From: Sorex araneus
Lineage: Eukaryota; Chordata; Mammalia; Eulipotyphla; Soricidae
Direction of reading: 5' to 3'
Length of the DNA stretch: 64,000 bases
NCBI RefSeq assembly: GCF_027595985.1
Contig: NC_073303.1
Span: 20,250,675-20,314,674 of the forward strand
The notes below the pieces were generated by a model. The model was given only the letters and a program-made list of their open reading frames with translations. It was not told where the DNA came from and did not search any database. Below are positions 10,990-22,332 of this stretch, piece after piece. The translations under genes were made by a program, and so were the position numbers. The number at the start of each line of letters is the position of its first letter. Position 1 is the stretch's first letter.

Positions 10990-12320
10990 CATTTTTTAGA
11001 AGGACTTTAGAAGGACTCCGTGGGATTGGGAAAGTTAAAACAGACTGGCCAAGGCTAGTAGTATGGAGGGCATAATAAACCTTTCTGGGAGAAAATGCTC
11101 GTATTTACTTGACTCTGATCGGGCTAAGGCAGAACTCTCTTTTTTTTTTTCCTAACAAGGACCCCAGGCCACTGGCCCAACAGTACCCACCAGTGCAGAC
11201 TGTGTGGTAGGTCCCCTCTTCGCCTCTCATCTCCTTCCAGTTTGTCACCATACTTAACACACATGCTGATAAGGTTTCGCTCTCATCTTCTCTACCTGTG
11301 ATGTATGTTCATTGTATGATCCTCAATTGTGCATGGTCACCACTTCCCCCCATGAATAAAAATCAAAAGAGCAAAGTGATATGCACGATACCCTTTCCCT
11401 GATAATAAGTGATGATAAATACTCTTTCATATGACCCCTGCCATCCATGTGTAGAACCAAAATAATCTTGAAGAGAATTTGCAAAAAATGAAAGGTTTGC
11501 ATGTGTTTGAGATAGTCGGTATTATTACACCACTTTTCAGGAAGCCCTTAGTATTTGAATTATATCAATCAATTATAAAGTGTTGAGAGTCTTCTTTTTT
11601 CAATTTCCTAGAACTCAGGTAGACCCTTTTCCAGGAATATAAGGTGCTCAAATTTATATTAAATAATAATAGTAATAAGAATAAGAATAAGAATAAGAAT
11701 GAGGCCTCATTCGTTCTCAAAATTATCACATATACAACAGGTAAAGAGAAACAAAAGAGACAGCTCATTCATGAGTGTTAGACATTTTAATAAGCAGGAA
11801 ATTTACTTACAGAGCTTGTCTTGGTCAACCACAGATCAATAGAAGTTCACACCCCTCTGCCAGAATCTTAAAGCTTAGATAGTGGTCTAAATGGATGTCA
11901 GTTGTGTGACATCCAAATAGTCTTAACATACACTGAGCTACGCTGTAAGAACGGTGGACAGAATACACATTCATTGAGAGGGGAGGAACCTCCAATAGCC
12001 AGAATCTAAATATAAGGTCAATCAATAATCGTGTCTTTTCAAAGGCCTCCTACAAAAGAGTTCAATTTTAATTTCAGTCTCACAGCAAAAATTTAACATT
12101 AATTTATTTCCTAGCATTTGGTACACAGCAGAATTTTATTTTTGTTTCTCTAAAATCCATAATTCACTTAGCTTCTTTTATATTATCTTACAATGCTACA
12201 GGAAAACAATGTGAACATCAGGAGTGGAGTTTGGTGTATTACATCCAGGGTTCTCACGTCCTGAGAAGGGAGATGAAAGGATGCTTTCAGGTAAGAAGAT
12301 ACAAAATTATTTTTGCCATG
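10990..12320. other. Single-copy AT-rich sequence
   Basis: About 1.3 kb with no repeat I can name and no supported exon. A short (AATAAG)n patch lies at about 11665-11700. Confidence 0.5.
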
Positions 12321-12324
12321 TTTT

Positions 12325-12995
12325 GCTAGAGTAAGACTTCCCAAAGTGGGTGATACTATCCCTTAGGGGAGTCCTGGAATGATCCAGTGGGGTAGTAGTA
12401 TGCAGGGTAAAGTTGGAATACATTTAGTAAAATTCAGTGAAAATAAAGAAAAAAGAAATTTTTAAACGTTGATATTTGCTTCATTTGTTGTATAATATAA
12501 AAGTGAAGTTGTAGTGATTATTTTCTAAATAAACACACAAAAAAACAAGTTATAACCAATCAGTGGTTAAGTCCACCAACAGATTTTAACAAACAAGTGT
12601 TGGCAGGCTTTGTTGGGAAGTCCAGCATACATTGGCAGGAATATGTGTGTTTAATGACTTGTTTACAGTATGATACTATAAATAGGCAGCATGTATAGAA
12701 TCTAATTTAGATTGTGAGTTGTCTGACAAGCAATTAACAATAAGTGCATATTCAGTATTTAATTATTTTAGTCCACATTTGATATCCTCAGTTTTTATAG
12801 ATTGTGCATCACATGAAAAGCAACTTGTATTGTCATTGCAATAAAATAGCACTCTACACATGAGTATTTTTATGTATTTTCTGTCTTCTAGCACTTACTA
12901 ATAATAAAATCATACCAGGCTTGTGTTGGCACAATAATATTAGGAGTCTACAGTCAATATATTTGTCATATTTTCATTACAATATTAACAAAAAC
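12325..12995 (+). mobile_element. Ancient DNA-transposon-like repeat (hAT-like, tentative)
   Basis: It starts near ttcccaaagtgggtgatac, followed by a G-rich ccttaggggagtcc block. It then runs through text I associate with an old mammalian hAT-type repeat, including catcacatgaaaagcaact and cattgcaataaaatagc. No open frame survives. I recall the sequence as a repeat but cannot confirm the family. An untranslated flank of a transposase-derived element is the best guess. Confidence 0.4.
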
Positions 12996-14115
12996 AGGGG
13001 AATGAAATAGTAAAAAGCTGTTAACATTTATTTATATCTATCAAATTTGTGCTAATTGGTAAATAAGGTATGGTTTATAAGGAATAATTGTTTAAATAAG
13101 AAAAGACTGGAAAAATTAAAGCTCTTAATATTTGCAGATGACATGATACTATACTTAAAAAATCCTAAAGACTCTATAAAAAGCTCCTAGACACAACAGA
13201 TTTATATAATAGAGTTGCAGGTTACAAAATCAATACCAAAAAGTCCATGGCTTTTTCTATATACAAATAATGAAAGAGAAGAAAGAAACATTTTTTTTAA
13301 AATCTCATTCACGATTGGGCCTCATAAAATCAAATTCCCCAAAATCAGTTTAACTAAAGAGGTAATAAAGACCTGTAGGAAGAAAACTACAAAATGCAAC
13401 TGCAAGAAATAAAAGAGGACACAAGGAAATGGAGATGCATCCCCTGCTCATGGACTGGGAGAATGAATATTGTCAATATGGCAATACCCCACAGAGAATT
13501 ATATAGATTCAATGAGGTGCCCAATAAAGATACCCATGACACTTTTCAAAGAAATAGACAAAAGCAGTCCTGAAATTCATATGGAACAATAAACCCCCAC
13601 AAATAGCCAAAGCAATCTTGGGGAAAAGAAGATGGAGGCATCACACTCCCCAACTTCAAAATGTACTACAAAGCAGTAGTAATTAAAACAGCATGGCATT
13701 GGAATAAAGGCAGACCTGCAGACCAATGGAATAGAGTTGAATATCCTGACATGGGCCTTCAAATATATGATCATTTAATCTTTGATAAAGGAGCAAGAAA
13801 TATGAAGTGGAGCAAGGAAAGCCTCTACAACAAGTGGTGCTGAGAAAACTGGGCAACCACATGTAAAAAAGTGAACTCAGACCTTGTTCTAATCTTATGC
13901 ACAAAATTCAGATCAAAATGGATTAAATATCTCATCATCAGACCTGAATCCGTAAAGCACATGGAATAAAACATAGACAAAACCCTACATGACATTGAAG
14001 CTAAGGGCATCTTCAAAGATGAAACACCACTGACCATGCAAGTGAAAGCAAAAATAAACAAGAGGGACCACATTAAACTAAGAAGCGTCTGCACCTCAAA
14101 AGAAATGGAGTCCAA

Positions 14116-14504
14116 GGGCCAGGAATATAGCCTCATAGTTGGAAGCCTGCTTCCTGAGCTCGGGAAGAAGGCAGCTGGAATAAAGAAGAGATCACTAAGT
14201 CAATGATGGTGTAGGAATCGTTTGAGATGGGAGATGTGTGCTGAAAGCAGATAAAGGACCAGACATGATGACCACTCAGTATCTATATTGCAGATCATAA
14301 TGCCCAAAAGTAGAGAGTATGGGGGAAATTGTCTGCCATGGAGGCAGGGGGAGGGTCGAAAAAGGGGATTATACTGAGGAGATTGGTGGTGGAAAATGTG
14401 CACTGGTGGAGGAATGGGAGTTTGATCATTGCATGATTGAAACTCAAACATGAGAGCTTGCAACTATATCTCACGGTGATTCAATAATAAAAAAAATTCT
14501 TTTT
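14116..14504 (+). mobile_element. Nested L1 3'UTR insertion
   Basis: A 5'-truncated type-A L1 tail with ctgccatggaggcagggg, gcactggtggaggaatggg and a terminal gattcaataataaaaaa. It is flanked by an 18-bp TSD with two mismatches (14098-14115, 14505-14522). It sits within the ORF2 sequence of the older host L1. Confidence 0.9.
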
Positions 14505-15199
14505 AAAGAAATGGTGTCTAAGATACAAAGACAGCCCACAAAATGAGAAAAATTATTTACCCAATACCCATCTGATAAGGGTTAATATCAAAGTTATATA
14601 GGGCACTTATATAAATGGTAGAAATTTACAAGAAAAAAAACCCAACCCCATCAAAAAATGAGAAGAAGAAATGAACTGAAACTTCATCAAAGAAGAAATT
14701 CAAATGGCCAAAAGTCACATAAAAAACTCTACATCACTAATTATCAGGAAGATGTAAATCAAAACAACAATGAAATATTATCTCATACAACAGAGACTGG
14801 CATACATACAAAAAGAACAAAAGCAACCAGTGCTGGGTGGATGCAGGGAGAAAGAGACTGTCATTCATTGTCACGGGAATGCCGACTGGTCGAGCATTTT
14901 TGGAAAACAATATGGACATTCCTCAAAAAACTAGAAATTGAGCTGCCTTTTGACCCCGCAATACCACTTCTAGGAATATGCCCTGGGGGCCCAAAAACAC
15001 ACAGCAGAAACATCATCTGTGCTGCTATGTTCATTGCAGCACTAATAGCTATAATAGCCAGTCATAATAGCCATAATAGTCATGATAGCCAGAATCTGAA
15101 AACAACCCAAATACCTGAGAAGAGACAACTGGGTAAAGAAACTATGGTACATCTATACAAAGGAGTACTACGCAGCCATTAGGCAAAAGTAAGTCATGA

Positions 15200-16429
15200 G
15201 CTTTTCTGCCGCAGCGCGAGCTTGACCCCAGAGGCAACTGAACTCCTTTGGACACGAACAGCACCCCAAAAATGCCTCCAAACTGTGTGATCAGAGCTAC
15301 TGGCCCATGGGCCTCCAGCGGAGCACGGTTCTTTTCTCCAGGCTTCTCCATCATATGAGCACCACAAAAGGGAGGTAAAAGATTGCAGTGATGCAATTAC
15401 CAAAAGAATTTTCCCTGGACTTCATATAGAAATCCCAAACCTAATATCTCCTGATTGTCAGCAATGTGAAAAGGTTCCTTTTTAGCAGGTCTTACTGTGG
15501 GGGGAAACTCCAAATAATAGTACCAAGTTTTTTGTTGAAATATTGAAGGTAATCAAAGTAGCAGCTATTTCTTTAGACTGTGAACTAAGCCAAAGCCCCA
15601 CACTGGCTGAGGTGAGGAAATATCCTTCTTTCTCGGTTCTTTTCCCTATTCTGGGAGAAACGCGGTGTGGTGTCCACCATATTATGAAGTCTATTAAGCA
15701 GGCACGAACTTAGAAGCGCGGGAATGGGAGGGGGGAAAAAAAACTATATACTTGGAACAGCGGGACGCTTGGGAAGTCTCGGGCCAATACCAGCGCATGC
15801 TCCGCTGAGACTCGACCCGGGTGGCCACACTTTTGAGTGGCCGCAATGTTGCTGATCAACCAGAATCCGGTGCCTAACTAGACTACTTCCGGTTCCAGAA
15901 ACTACTTGCAACCATGTCTCTAGACTGAACTAAGCCATAGCCCCACGCCGGCCGGGGACTGGAAATATCCTTTTTTCTCGTAGGGCGGTGTGGTGTCAGC
16001 CATAATATGAGGACTATTCATTAAGCAGGCACAAACTTGGTGGCGCGGGAAGGAGGGGGGTAAAACTCTATGTACTTGAAACAACGGGACTTCATATCTC
16101 TCCAGTTTCAGCAATGGAAAACTAATTATCAAATGCTGCATGGGCAGTAGGGCTGTCTTTCTTGGGGGAAAACTCCAACAATAGTCAATGTTGTGTTGAA
16201 ATATGGAATGTAATCAAGGTAAAGTGAAAATGAAGTGAAATTTATCAACTAAGCAGGCAGGGATGGGGGGTGGAGGGCGGGGGGTGGGAGCTATACTGGG
16301 GTCTTTGGTGGTGGAATCTGGGCACAGGTGAAGGGATGGGTGTTTGAGCATCGTATAACTGAGACATAAACCTGAGAACTTTGTAACTTTCCACATGGTG
16401 ATTCAATAAAAAACAAATAAAATTTTAAA
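15200..16429 (+). mobile_element. U composite retroposon, copy 1
   Basis: A 1.23-kb unit inserted in L1 ORF2 with a perfect 15-bp TSD, aaaagtaagtcatga (15185-15199 and 16430-16444). In order it has a GC-rich head starting cttttctgccgcagcgcgag; a segment resembling the L1 3'UTR (about 15415-15570); unit U1 (about 15574-15923, gactgtgaactaagcc, cgcggtgtggtgtcc, ttaagcaggcacgaac); unit U2 (about 15924-16090, repeating those landmarks); and an L1 3' tail ending tgattcaataaaaaac. It codes for nothing obvious. A second copy with the same order lies at 42118-43401 (minus). It could be a composite SINE-VNTR-Alu-like retroposon or an L1 5'UTR-3'UTR deletion product. Confidence 0.8.
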
Positions 16430-16591
16430 AAAAGTAAGTCATGAAATGGATGGACGTATAGAGTATCATGCTAAGTGAAATGAATCAGAAGAAGATAGAT
16501 ATAGAATTACTGCATTCATTTGTAAAATAAAATATTTTTTTAAAGTGATAGAACTTCAGGCCATGATTGTGAATTAAAATCTTTATTTGAG

Positions 16592-16843
16592 GAGCCAGGG
16601 TGATAGGACAGCAGTTATGGAATTTGCCTTGCAATGCAGTTGATCCGGGTTCGGTCCCTGGCACCCCAGATGGCCCCAGAGCCCAGGCGGGAGTGATGTC
16701 TGATAGTGGTATGATGAGGTTGAGATCTGAGGTCGGGTAAACCATACACATGGAATTTGATCTTGGCTGATTGTAAAGGTGGGAGCTATGAATAACTTTG
16801 TAAATTACAGTACCTCAATAAAAAATATTTTAAAAATAAATAA
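16592..16843 (+). mobile_element. SINE head joined to an L1-like tail
   Basis: The first part has SINE box A and B sequence (gccagggtgataggacagcag, gggttcggtccctggcac). The second ends like an older L1 3'UTR (gaataactttgtaaattacag, cctcaataaaaaatatt). A perfect 17-bp TSD, taaaatctttatttgag, flanks the whole (16575-16591 and about 16844-16861), so both parts arrived in one event. Confidence 0.75.
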
Positions 16844-16984
16844 ATAAAATCTTTATTTGAGCAACAACAACAAAAAGAGTTGGTGAAGTGACTAAGAATG
16901 TTGAAGACTCATTACTTAATTATTTTTTAAAAATCCCATTTCTTAAAACAGCTTCATGGATCAATTTTGTTAAGAGCTTAAGCT

Positions 16985-17486
16985 TAATTTTAAATTTTTA
17001 AAATTTTTTTCTAATTTAATCAGTGAGACACACAGTTACAAAGTTGCTCATGACGTGGGTTTCATTCATATAATGTTCCAATACCTGTCCCTTCACCGGT
17101 GTACATACACTTCCCACCATCAATGTCCCCAGTTTCCCTCCCACTCACCTCCCAATGCACAGGTGCCTATGACAGGTGCCTCTCTGTCTCTGTCTCTCTC
17201 TTTCTCTCTTTCTCTCTCTCTCTCCACCTCTTTTTGGCATTATGATTTGCGATGCAAATACTGAAATAGTATCATATATATTCCTTTACCAACTTTCAAC
17301 ACTCAGTTCTTGTCCAGAGAGATCATTTCTAACTATTATTGTCATACTGGTCCCTTCTTCATCCTAACTGCCCTCTGCTCCCCACACACTGTGGCAATCT
17401 TCTAATCACTGGCCAGTGCTCCTGTCCCCTATTTTCCCTGGCCTTGGATATTAGTCTCATACTATATTTGTATACCCCACAAATGA
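16985..17486 (-). mobile_element. L1 3'UTR fragment
   Basis: Reverse-strand type-A tail: caccggtgtacatac, gtccccagtttccctccc, a CT microsatellite (about 17181-17225), then ggatattagtctcatac upstream in the element. The boundary at about 17486 abuts a hAT transposase relic. Confidence 0.85.
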
Positions 17487-18046
17487 ATTTAAGCCTATGT
17501 TTTATCATGCATAGGACTTATAAAAGAAGAAAAGAATGCCAAGAATTATTATTTGCTGAAAAGTTGGTGACTAATACTTAAAAGAGAATAAGTAGTTTGC
17601 GCAATAAGTGAATTTTTTTTAAATCCCCCCTAAGTAATATCACATCAGTTACTACTGATGACGCTTCGGCAGCAATGGGAGCTATGGGAGATTTCTTGTG
17701 ATTTTTTTAAGTTTTGAATGTATTTTCTGTACAGTGTGTCATTCATCATCAACATTTAGTTGCCAAAACTCTGAGTGAATGCCTACATATGTTATTATGT
17801 GTAGGCCTACATTATGTCATTAAAGCAATCAACAAAATCAGAAGCAATTCACTGAATGACATTGTTTGGACAAACTTTGTATTGAAAATTATGAAGAATT
17901 TAATCACTTGCTGCTTCATGCCGAAGCTAGTTGGCTGCCAAAAAGTCCTGATTTGATCCGTTTTATAAACTTTTTGATGCCATGCTCAATGTTCTAAATA
18001 ACAAAGATAATGTTGTGGCAGTGCCTCTCCAGGAAATCTTCTGGGA
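17487..18046 (+). pseudogene. Decayed hAT-type transposase (ZBED/Buster-like)
   Basis: Several reading frames together give a recognisable hAT transposase segment. ECQELLFAEKLVTNT is read at 17534-17578. SNITSVTTDDASAAMGAMG is read from 17633, corresponding to the conserved TDGA-type acidic stretch. CVIHHQHLVAKTLSE is at 17735-17779 and AINKIRSNSLND follows. The frame then shifts to EEFNHLLLHAEASWLPK (from 17893) and again to FYKLFDAMLNVLNNKDN (from 17961). There are at least two frameshifts and several stops. The order matches the catalytic core of hAT-derived ZBED proteins. The N-terminal BED finger and C-terminal dimerisation region are not visible; an L1 and a SINE bound the relic. It may be an old DNA transposon or a processed copy of a domesticated ZBED gene. 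The identification is from memory. Confidence 0.75.
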
Positions 18047-18226
18047 GAAAGATTTTTTTTTTTTTTGGCTTTTTGGGTCGGAAATGCTCAGGGCTTATTC
18101 CTGACTCTGCACTCAGGAATTACTCCTGGTGGTGCTCGGGGGACCCTATGGGATACGGGGGATTGAACTCAGGTCTGCTACATGCAAAGTAAATGCCCTA
18201 CACGCTGTACTGTCACCCCCAACCAC
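18047..18226 (-). mobile_element. SOR-type SINE
   Basis: Poly-T followed by gctttttgggtcgg, then gcactcaggaattactcc and ggattgaactcagg. It truncates the transposase relic. It is somewhat diverged (the gcccc end reads caccccc). Confidence 0.85.
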
Positions 18227-18605
18227 TGTCAGATCCACTGTCAAATCCTTTCAAATCCACTGCTAGCATCACTTCCTGAGGCTGATGAGGCAAAAGGAGA
18301 ACAACTCACCACCTTCCACCTCATTCATCTGTTACGTGTCGGGAGTGTTGCTGACCAGCCACAAAGCCCAGATTGCCTACTAGTGAAGCAGGTCATAACA
18401 CAGTCCTGATTTTCTAAGACAGACAACAAAGCACACATAAACTCACACTGATACCTGTGGAGTGTCCCATAGCACATGGGCAGTTGCATGTAGTGTGGCT
18501 TTTCTCAAAGGCTTATGCAGAATTCTTTTAATTTGTTTATTTTCCTTAGTACTGGGAATTTACAAAGTGCTCTTCGGTTTACAATCTTATTTGCTTTTCC
18601 CCCAA
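18227..18605. other. Single-copy sequence
   Basis: Possibly the remainder of the hAT relic's locus, but no further transposase text is readable. Confidence 0.4.
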
Positions 18606-18609
18606 CAAT

Positions 18610-19203
18610 CCTCTGCATAACTACGAAGTCATAAAATTTTATAAATGGTTGGACCTGGAGAGTATCATGCTGAGTGAAATGAGTCAGAAGGAGAGGGACA
18701 GACATAGAATGATTGACTGCATTTGTGAGATTTTTTAAAAAAAAATGGTATGAGACTAATATCCAAGGATAGTGAAACAAGGGGAAAGATGACTGGTCCA
18801 GTGTTGGAAGCTTGTCCATAATTGGAGGGGGTGTGGTGGGAGGGGGGGGTGTCTGGCGGTATTAGTGCAATTAGGATAGAGAATGGACCAGCATGATAAT
18901 GATAGTTGGAACTGATCACTCTGGAATGTTGAAAGGAGAGAAAGCAGACACATGATAATATTTCAGTACCTGTATTGCAGACTGCAAGGTACAAAAGAAA
19001 AGAGAGTAAGAGAGAGAGAAAGAAGACAAGTATCTGCCATAGAAGCAGGCAGGGGTGAAGGGTGGTTGGTGGGAGGGAAACTGGGGACATTGGTGGTGGG
19101 AAATGTACACTGGTGAAGGGATGCATGATAACATCGTATGACTGAAACCCAGTCATAAACAAATTTGTAACTGCATTTCTCCTGGTGATTCAACTTAAAA
19201 CAA
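18610..19203 (+). mobile_element. L1 ORF2 end + 3'UTR (type A)
   Basis: The fragment starts in the last ORF2 codons (gtatcatgctgagtgaaatg). It continues through gactaatatccaaggatag and a G-rich run. It ends with the gtacactggtgaagggatg motif and the terminal gtgattcaactta. It is 5'-truncated. Confidence 0.9.
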
Positions 19204-19215
19204 TAAAGCAGACTC

Positions 19216-19390
19216 TTTTTTTTTTTGCTTTTTGGGTCACACCTGGTGATGCACAGGGGTTACTCCTGGCTCTGCACTCAGGAATTACCCCTGGCGGTGC
19301 TCAGGGGACCCAATGGGATGCTGGGAATCGAACCCGGGTCAGCCACGTGCAAGGCAAACACCCTACCCGCCATGCTACCGCTCCAGCCCC
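19216..19390 (-). mobile_element. SOR-type SINE with TSD
   Basis: Nearly consensus-like reverse copy. TSD taaagcagactct lies at 19204-19216 and 19391-19403. Both promoter boxes are intact. Confidence 0.95.
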
Positions 19391-19403
19391 TAAAGCAGAC
19401 TCT

Positions 19404-19796
19404 CTTTAAGGAAAACGTTACTAGCAGGACAGGAAACTCTCTTCTATGTCCCCCAGTTTGCGACACTGTTGCATGACTCGAGAAAAATAACTGGATGTAG
19501 GTCTTCAGCCTGACCCCCCCCCACACCCCGCCTTTCCCAGCCAGGCGGTGAGTATTGTCTGCTGCTGAGAACGGTGGCAGTGGGACTCAGAGCCCTGCCA
19601 GAAGCGGTCACACCCCACACAGCGGGTGACCAGAGCCAACCAGCTAGCCGACGCTCTGCCCCACTGCAGACAATTCCTTGTTTACTGTGTGACGGTCATG
19701 CATGAGTTTCAATAGGACCCGACATTCTCATTCCAACACAAAAAAATCAATTGATTCCAAATATTGGAAACTAAAACTATGAGCTTTAAAGGCTTT
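19404..19796. other. Single-copy sequence
   Basis: Moderately GC-rich (19500-19680). No exon or repeat recognised. Confidence 0.45.
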
Positions 19797-21240
19797 TTTT
19801 TCTATTGATTGAGCTACTGTGATTTACAATACTGCTAATGATGGTTTTCCGTGCACATAACTTCACCATACCCCTCACCGGCGTACCCACCTCCCTCTCC
19901 CAAGGGCCCCAGCACCCCTCTGTTTCAAGCCTACCCCAACAACTCAGTTGTGTGGATCAGTTTCCCCACGGTGTTGCTTTGGCCCTTGGTTGATCCCTTG
20001 CTGTGTATCTTTAAGTCCCACACATGAAAGAGATCGTTCTGTATCTATCCTTTTCTTTCTTTTTTTTAAAGCTGCCAAATATTGTTTTTGTCTTTTTTTT
20101 ATTTTATTTTATTTTATTTATTTATTTTTTATTGAATCACCAAGTGGAAAGTTACAAAGCTTTCAGGCTTAAGTTTCAGTTACACAATACTCAAACACCC
20201 ATCCCTTCACCAGTGCACATATTCCACCACCAAGAACCCCAGTATACCTCCCCTCCCACCCCCACCTCCCTCCACCCCACCTGTGTAGCTGATAATTTTC
20301 ACTTTACTTTCTCTTTACTTTGATTACATTCAATATTTCAACAAAAAAACTCACTATTATTGTTTGGAGTTCCCCCCCACCCCTGCCAAAGTCAGACCTG
20401 CTGGAAAGGAAGCATTTGATAATTTGTTTTCCATTGCTGAGAATGAGGAGATAAGAGGTCGTGTGGCCACAATAGCAGCTTCGAAGTTTTGGATTTCTGT
20501 ATTTTAGTAACTAAGTCCAGAGAAATTTCTGCCAGAAGTTGCATCATCGCTAGCTTGTACCTCTCTGCTACATTATAATCCACATATGAGTGCAATCTTT
20601 CTATGTCTGTCTTTCTTCCTGACTCATTTCACTCAACATGATACTTTCCATATTGATCCACTTATATGCAAATTTCATGACTTCATCTTTTCTTACAGCT
20701 GCATACTATTCCATTGTGTAGATGTACCAAAGTTTCTTTAATCAGTCATCTGTTTTGGGGGCACTCCGGTTTTTTCCAGATTGCCTAACACCTTCTAGTT
20801 CCATCCATGTTGTGGCAAATTTCATGCTTTTGTTCTTTCTTATATCTGTACAGTATTGCATTGGATATATAATACCATAACATTTTTTGATTCATTCATT
20901 CACAGCTGGGCATTCGGGTTGCTTCCATATCTTGCCTATTATACTAAGTGCAGCAATAAACATAGGTGCACACTTATCCTTTTGAATTCATATTTTTGCA
21001 TTTGGAGAACAGATGCAAAGAAGTGGTATTGCTGACTCATATGGAAGTTCTGCTTCTATATTTTTTGAGACATCTCCATATTGCTTTTCACAGAGGCTGA
21101 AACAGAAAACATTCCCATCAACAGTGGATGAGGGTTCCTTTCTCACCAAAACCCGGCAATACCATTTCCAGACATTTTGATATGTGCTATTCTCACCGGC
21201 ATGAGATGCCATCTCAGTGTTATAATACTGTGAGCTTTGG
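19797..21240 (-). mobile_element. Older L1 3' end, hosting a younger L1
   Basis: The outer parts (about 19797-20090 and 20790-21240) are a diverged L1 3'UTR and ORF2 end on the minus strand. Landmarks are ccttcaccagtg-like text at 19860 and gcaataaacataggtgcac at 20950. The central 20095-20785 is the younger copy listed separately. Confidence 0.75.
20095..20785 (-). mobile_element. Younger L1 (ORF2 end + 3'UTR) nested in older L1
   Basis: Poly-T, then ttattgaatcaccaagtgg and catcccttcaccagtgcac. The 3'UTR follows with gatttctgtattttagtaac, and then the ORF2 end (gcatactattccattgtg). It is less decayed than the surrounding L1, which sets the order of insertion. Confidence 0.85.
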
Positions 21241-21472
21241 TTAGGAGAACCAAACCAGACCCACAGCTCACTGGCCAATTTTTCTGAGCAAAATGGAGAG
21301 TCTTCCTTTTCCATCTGCTTCGTCTAAATTGGTGCAGAGAGCAGCTGTGTAGGCTGCGAGGAGATGGAGGGGTAGCCTGTTTCCCCTGAAACCAGCAGGG
21401 CTCTGCTGCTTTCTTATGGGGGTCCCACCAATTTCTCCTAATACACCACCTTGGTCAAGAGTGGAGCAGCTG
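21241..21472. other. Single-copy sequence
   Basis: No repeat signature seen. Confidence 0.4.
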
Positions 21473-21648
21473 GGGCTGGAGAGATAGCGCAGCGGGTAGG
21501 GTATTTGCCTTGCACGCAGCAGACCCGGGTTTGATTCCCAGCATCCCATATGGTCCCCCGAGCACCGCCAGGAGTAATTCCTGACTGCATGAGCCGGGAG
21601 TAAACCCTGTACATCACCGGTGTGACCAAAAAGCAAAAAAATAAAAAT
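21473..21648 (+). mobile_element. SOR-type SINE
   Basis: ggggctggagagatagcgcagcgggtagg with box B gggtttgattcccagc and a tail of aaaaagcaaaaaaataaaa. Flanking agtggagcagct and agtggagtggct may be an imperfect TSD. Confidence 0.95.
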
Positions 21649-21659
21649 AGTGGAGTGGC

Positions 21660-22285
21660 TGATATGCAACGGCTGTTCTAAAGTCTGTCATGCTAAAGGC
21701 AGGTGTAGCAGGAAAAGTCCCTACAGTGTTTGGCAAGAAAGAAACTCACCATAGGTCCAGAGGGTTGAGCAAGGAGGTGGCTCTCCTAGAGGTGGTCACC
21801 CTCTGCTCACTTTATCCGGAGGGAATCTCTGCTTCACAGGCCCCTTTCCTGTTCCTGTGCAGTCCACCAACGTGGAAGCATGCAATCACAGCTCTAGAAG
21901 GAAGAGCCTAGCTCTGAGGGAACATCAGCCTGTCTCAGCCCCGCTCAAGTTCTCTGAGCTAATCTCACAGCAGATGGGAGTGAGTTCCTCCCGTCTGAAA
22001 GGCAGTTGGCGGGTGTCTGAAAGCAGCATCCCCTGCACATCACGCTCTCCTCGGACTTTCACTGCCAGTGTGTTGATTCCATGGGAAAGACACTGTCTGT
22101 CCTGTTAGGAGCGTGCACAGCAGAGGAGTGAGGAGACAATAACGCAAAAGCTCAGGAGCCTCCCTGGAAATGTGAGAGGGTGTCTGCTGCATCCACACAC
22201 TCGAAAGGATGCAGAGTGTTGACAGTCCTGGCAGACACAACAGATAAAAACCACTGCTTGGATATGGCAGGCAACCAAGAAGAGA
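21660..22285. other. Single-copy sequence
   Basis: No supported exon. Frames at 21690-22108 overlap in different phases and show no domain. Confidence 0.5.
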
Positions 22286-22295
22286 GAGGGAGAGG

Positions 22296-22332
<37 letters not shown>

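Larger units (their letters stand above)
13080..16575 (+). mobile_element. L1 ORF2 3' half, split by two insertions
   Basis: The host L1 begins within the reverse-transcriptase domain. The catalytic box FADD is read at 13131-13142 (ttt gca gat gac). Later frames give [17 protein letters not shown] (about 13721-13770) and the C-terminal IELPFDPAIPLLGICPG (about 14938-14990). It is interrupted by an L1 tail (14116-14504) and the U composite (15200-16429), then resumes with atgctaagtgaaatgaatcag, the last ORF2 codons. Frameshifts and stops are frequent. This is a dead, 5'-truncated copy. Confidence 0.9.

Noticed and set aside
14658..15182. 174-codon open frame
   Set aside because: It is the L1 ORF2 C-terminal region (IELPFDPAIPLLGI motif), broken upstream and cut downstream by the U composite insertion.
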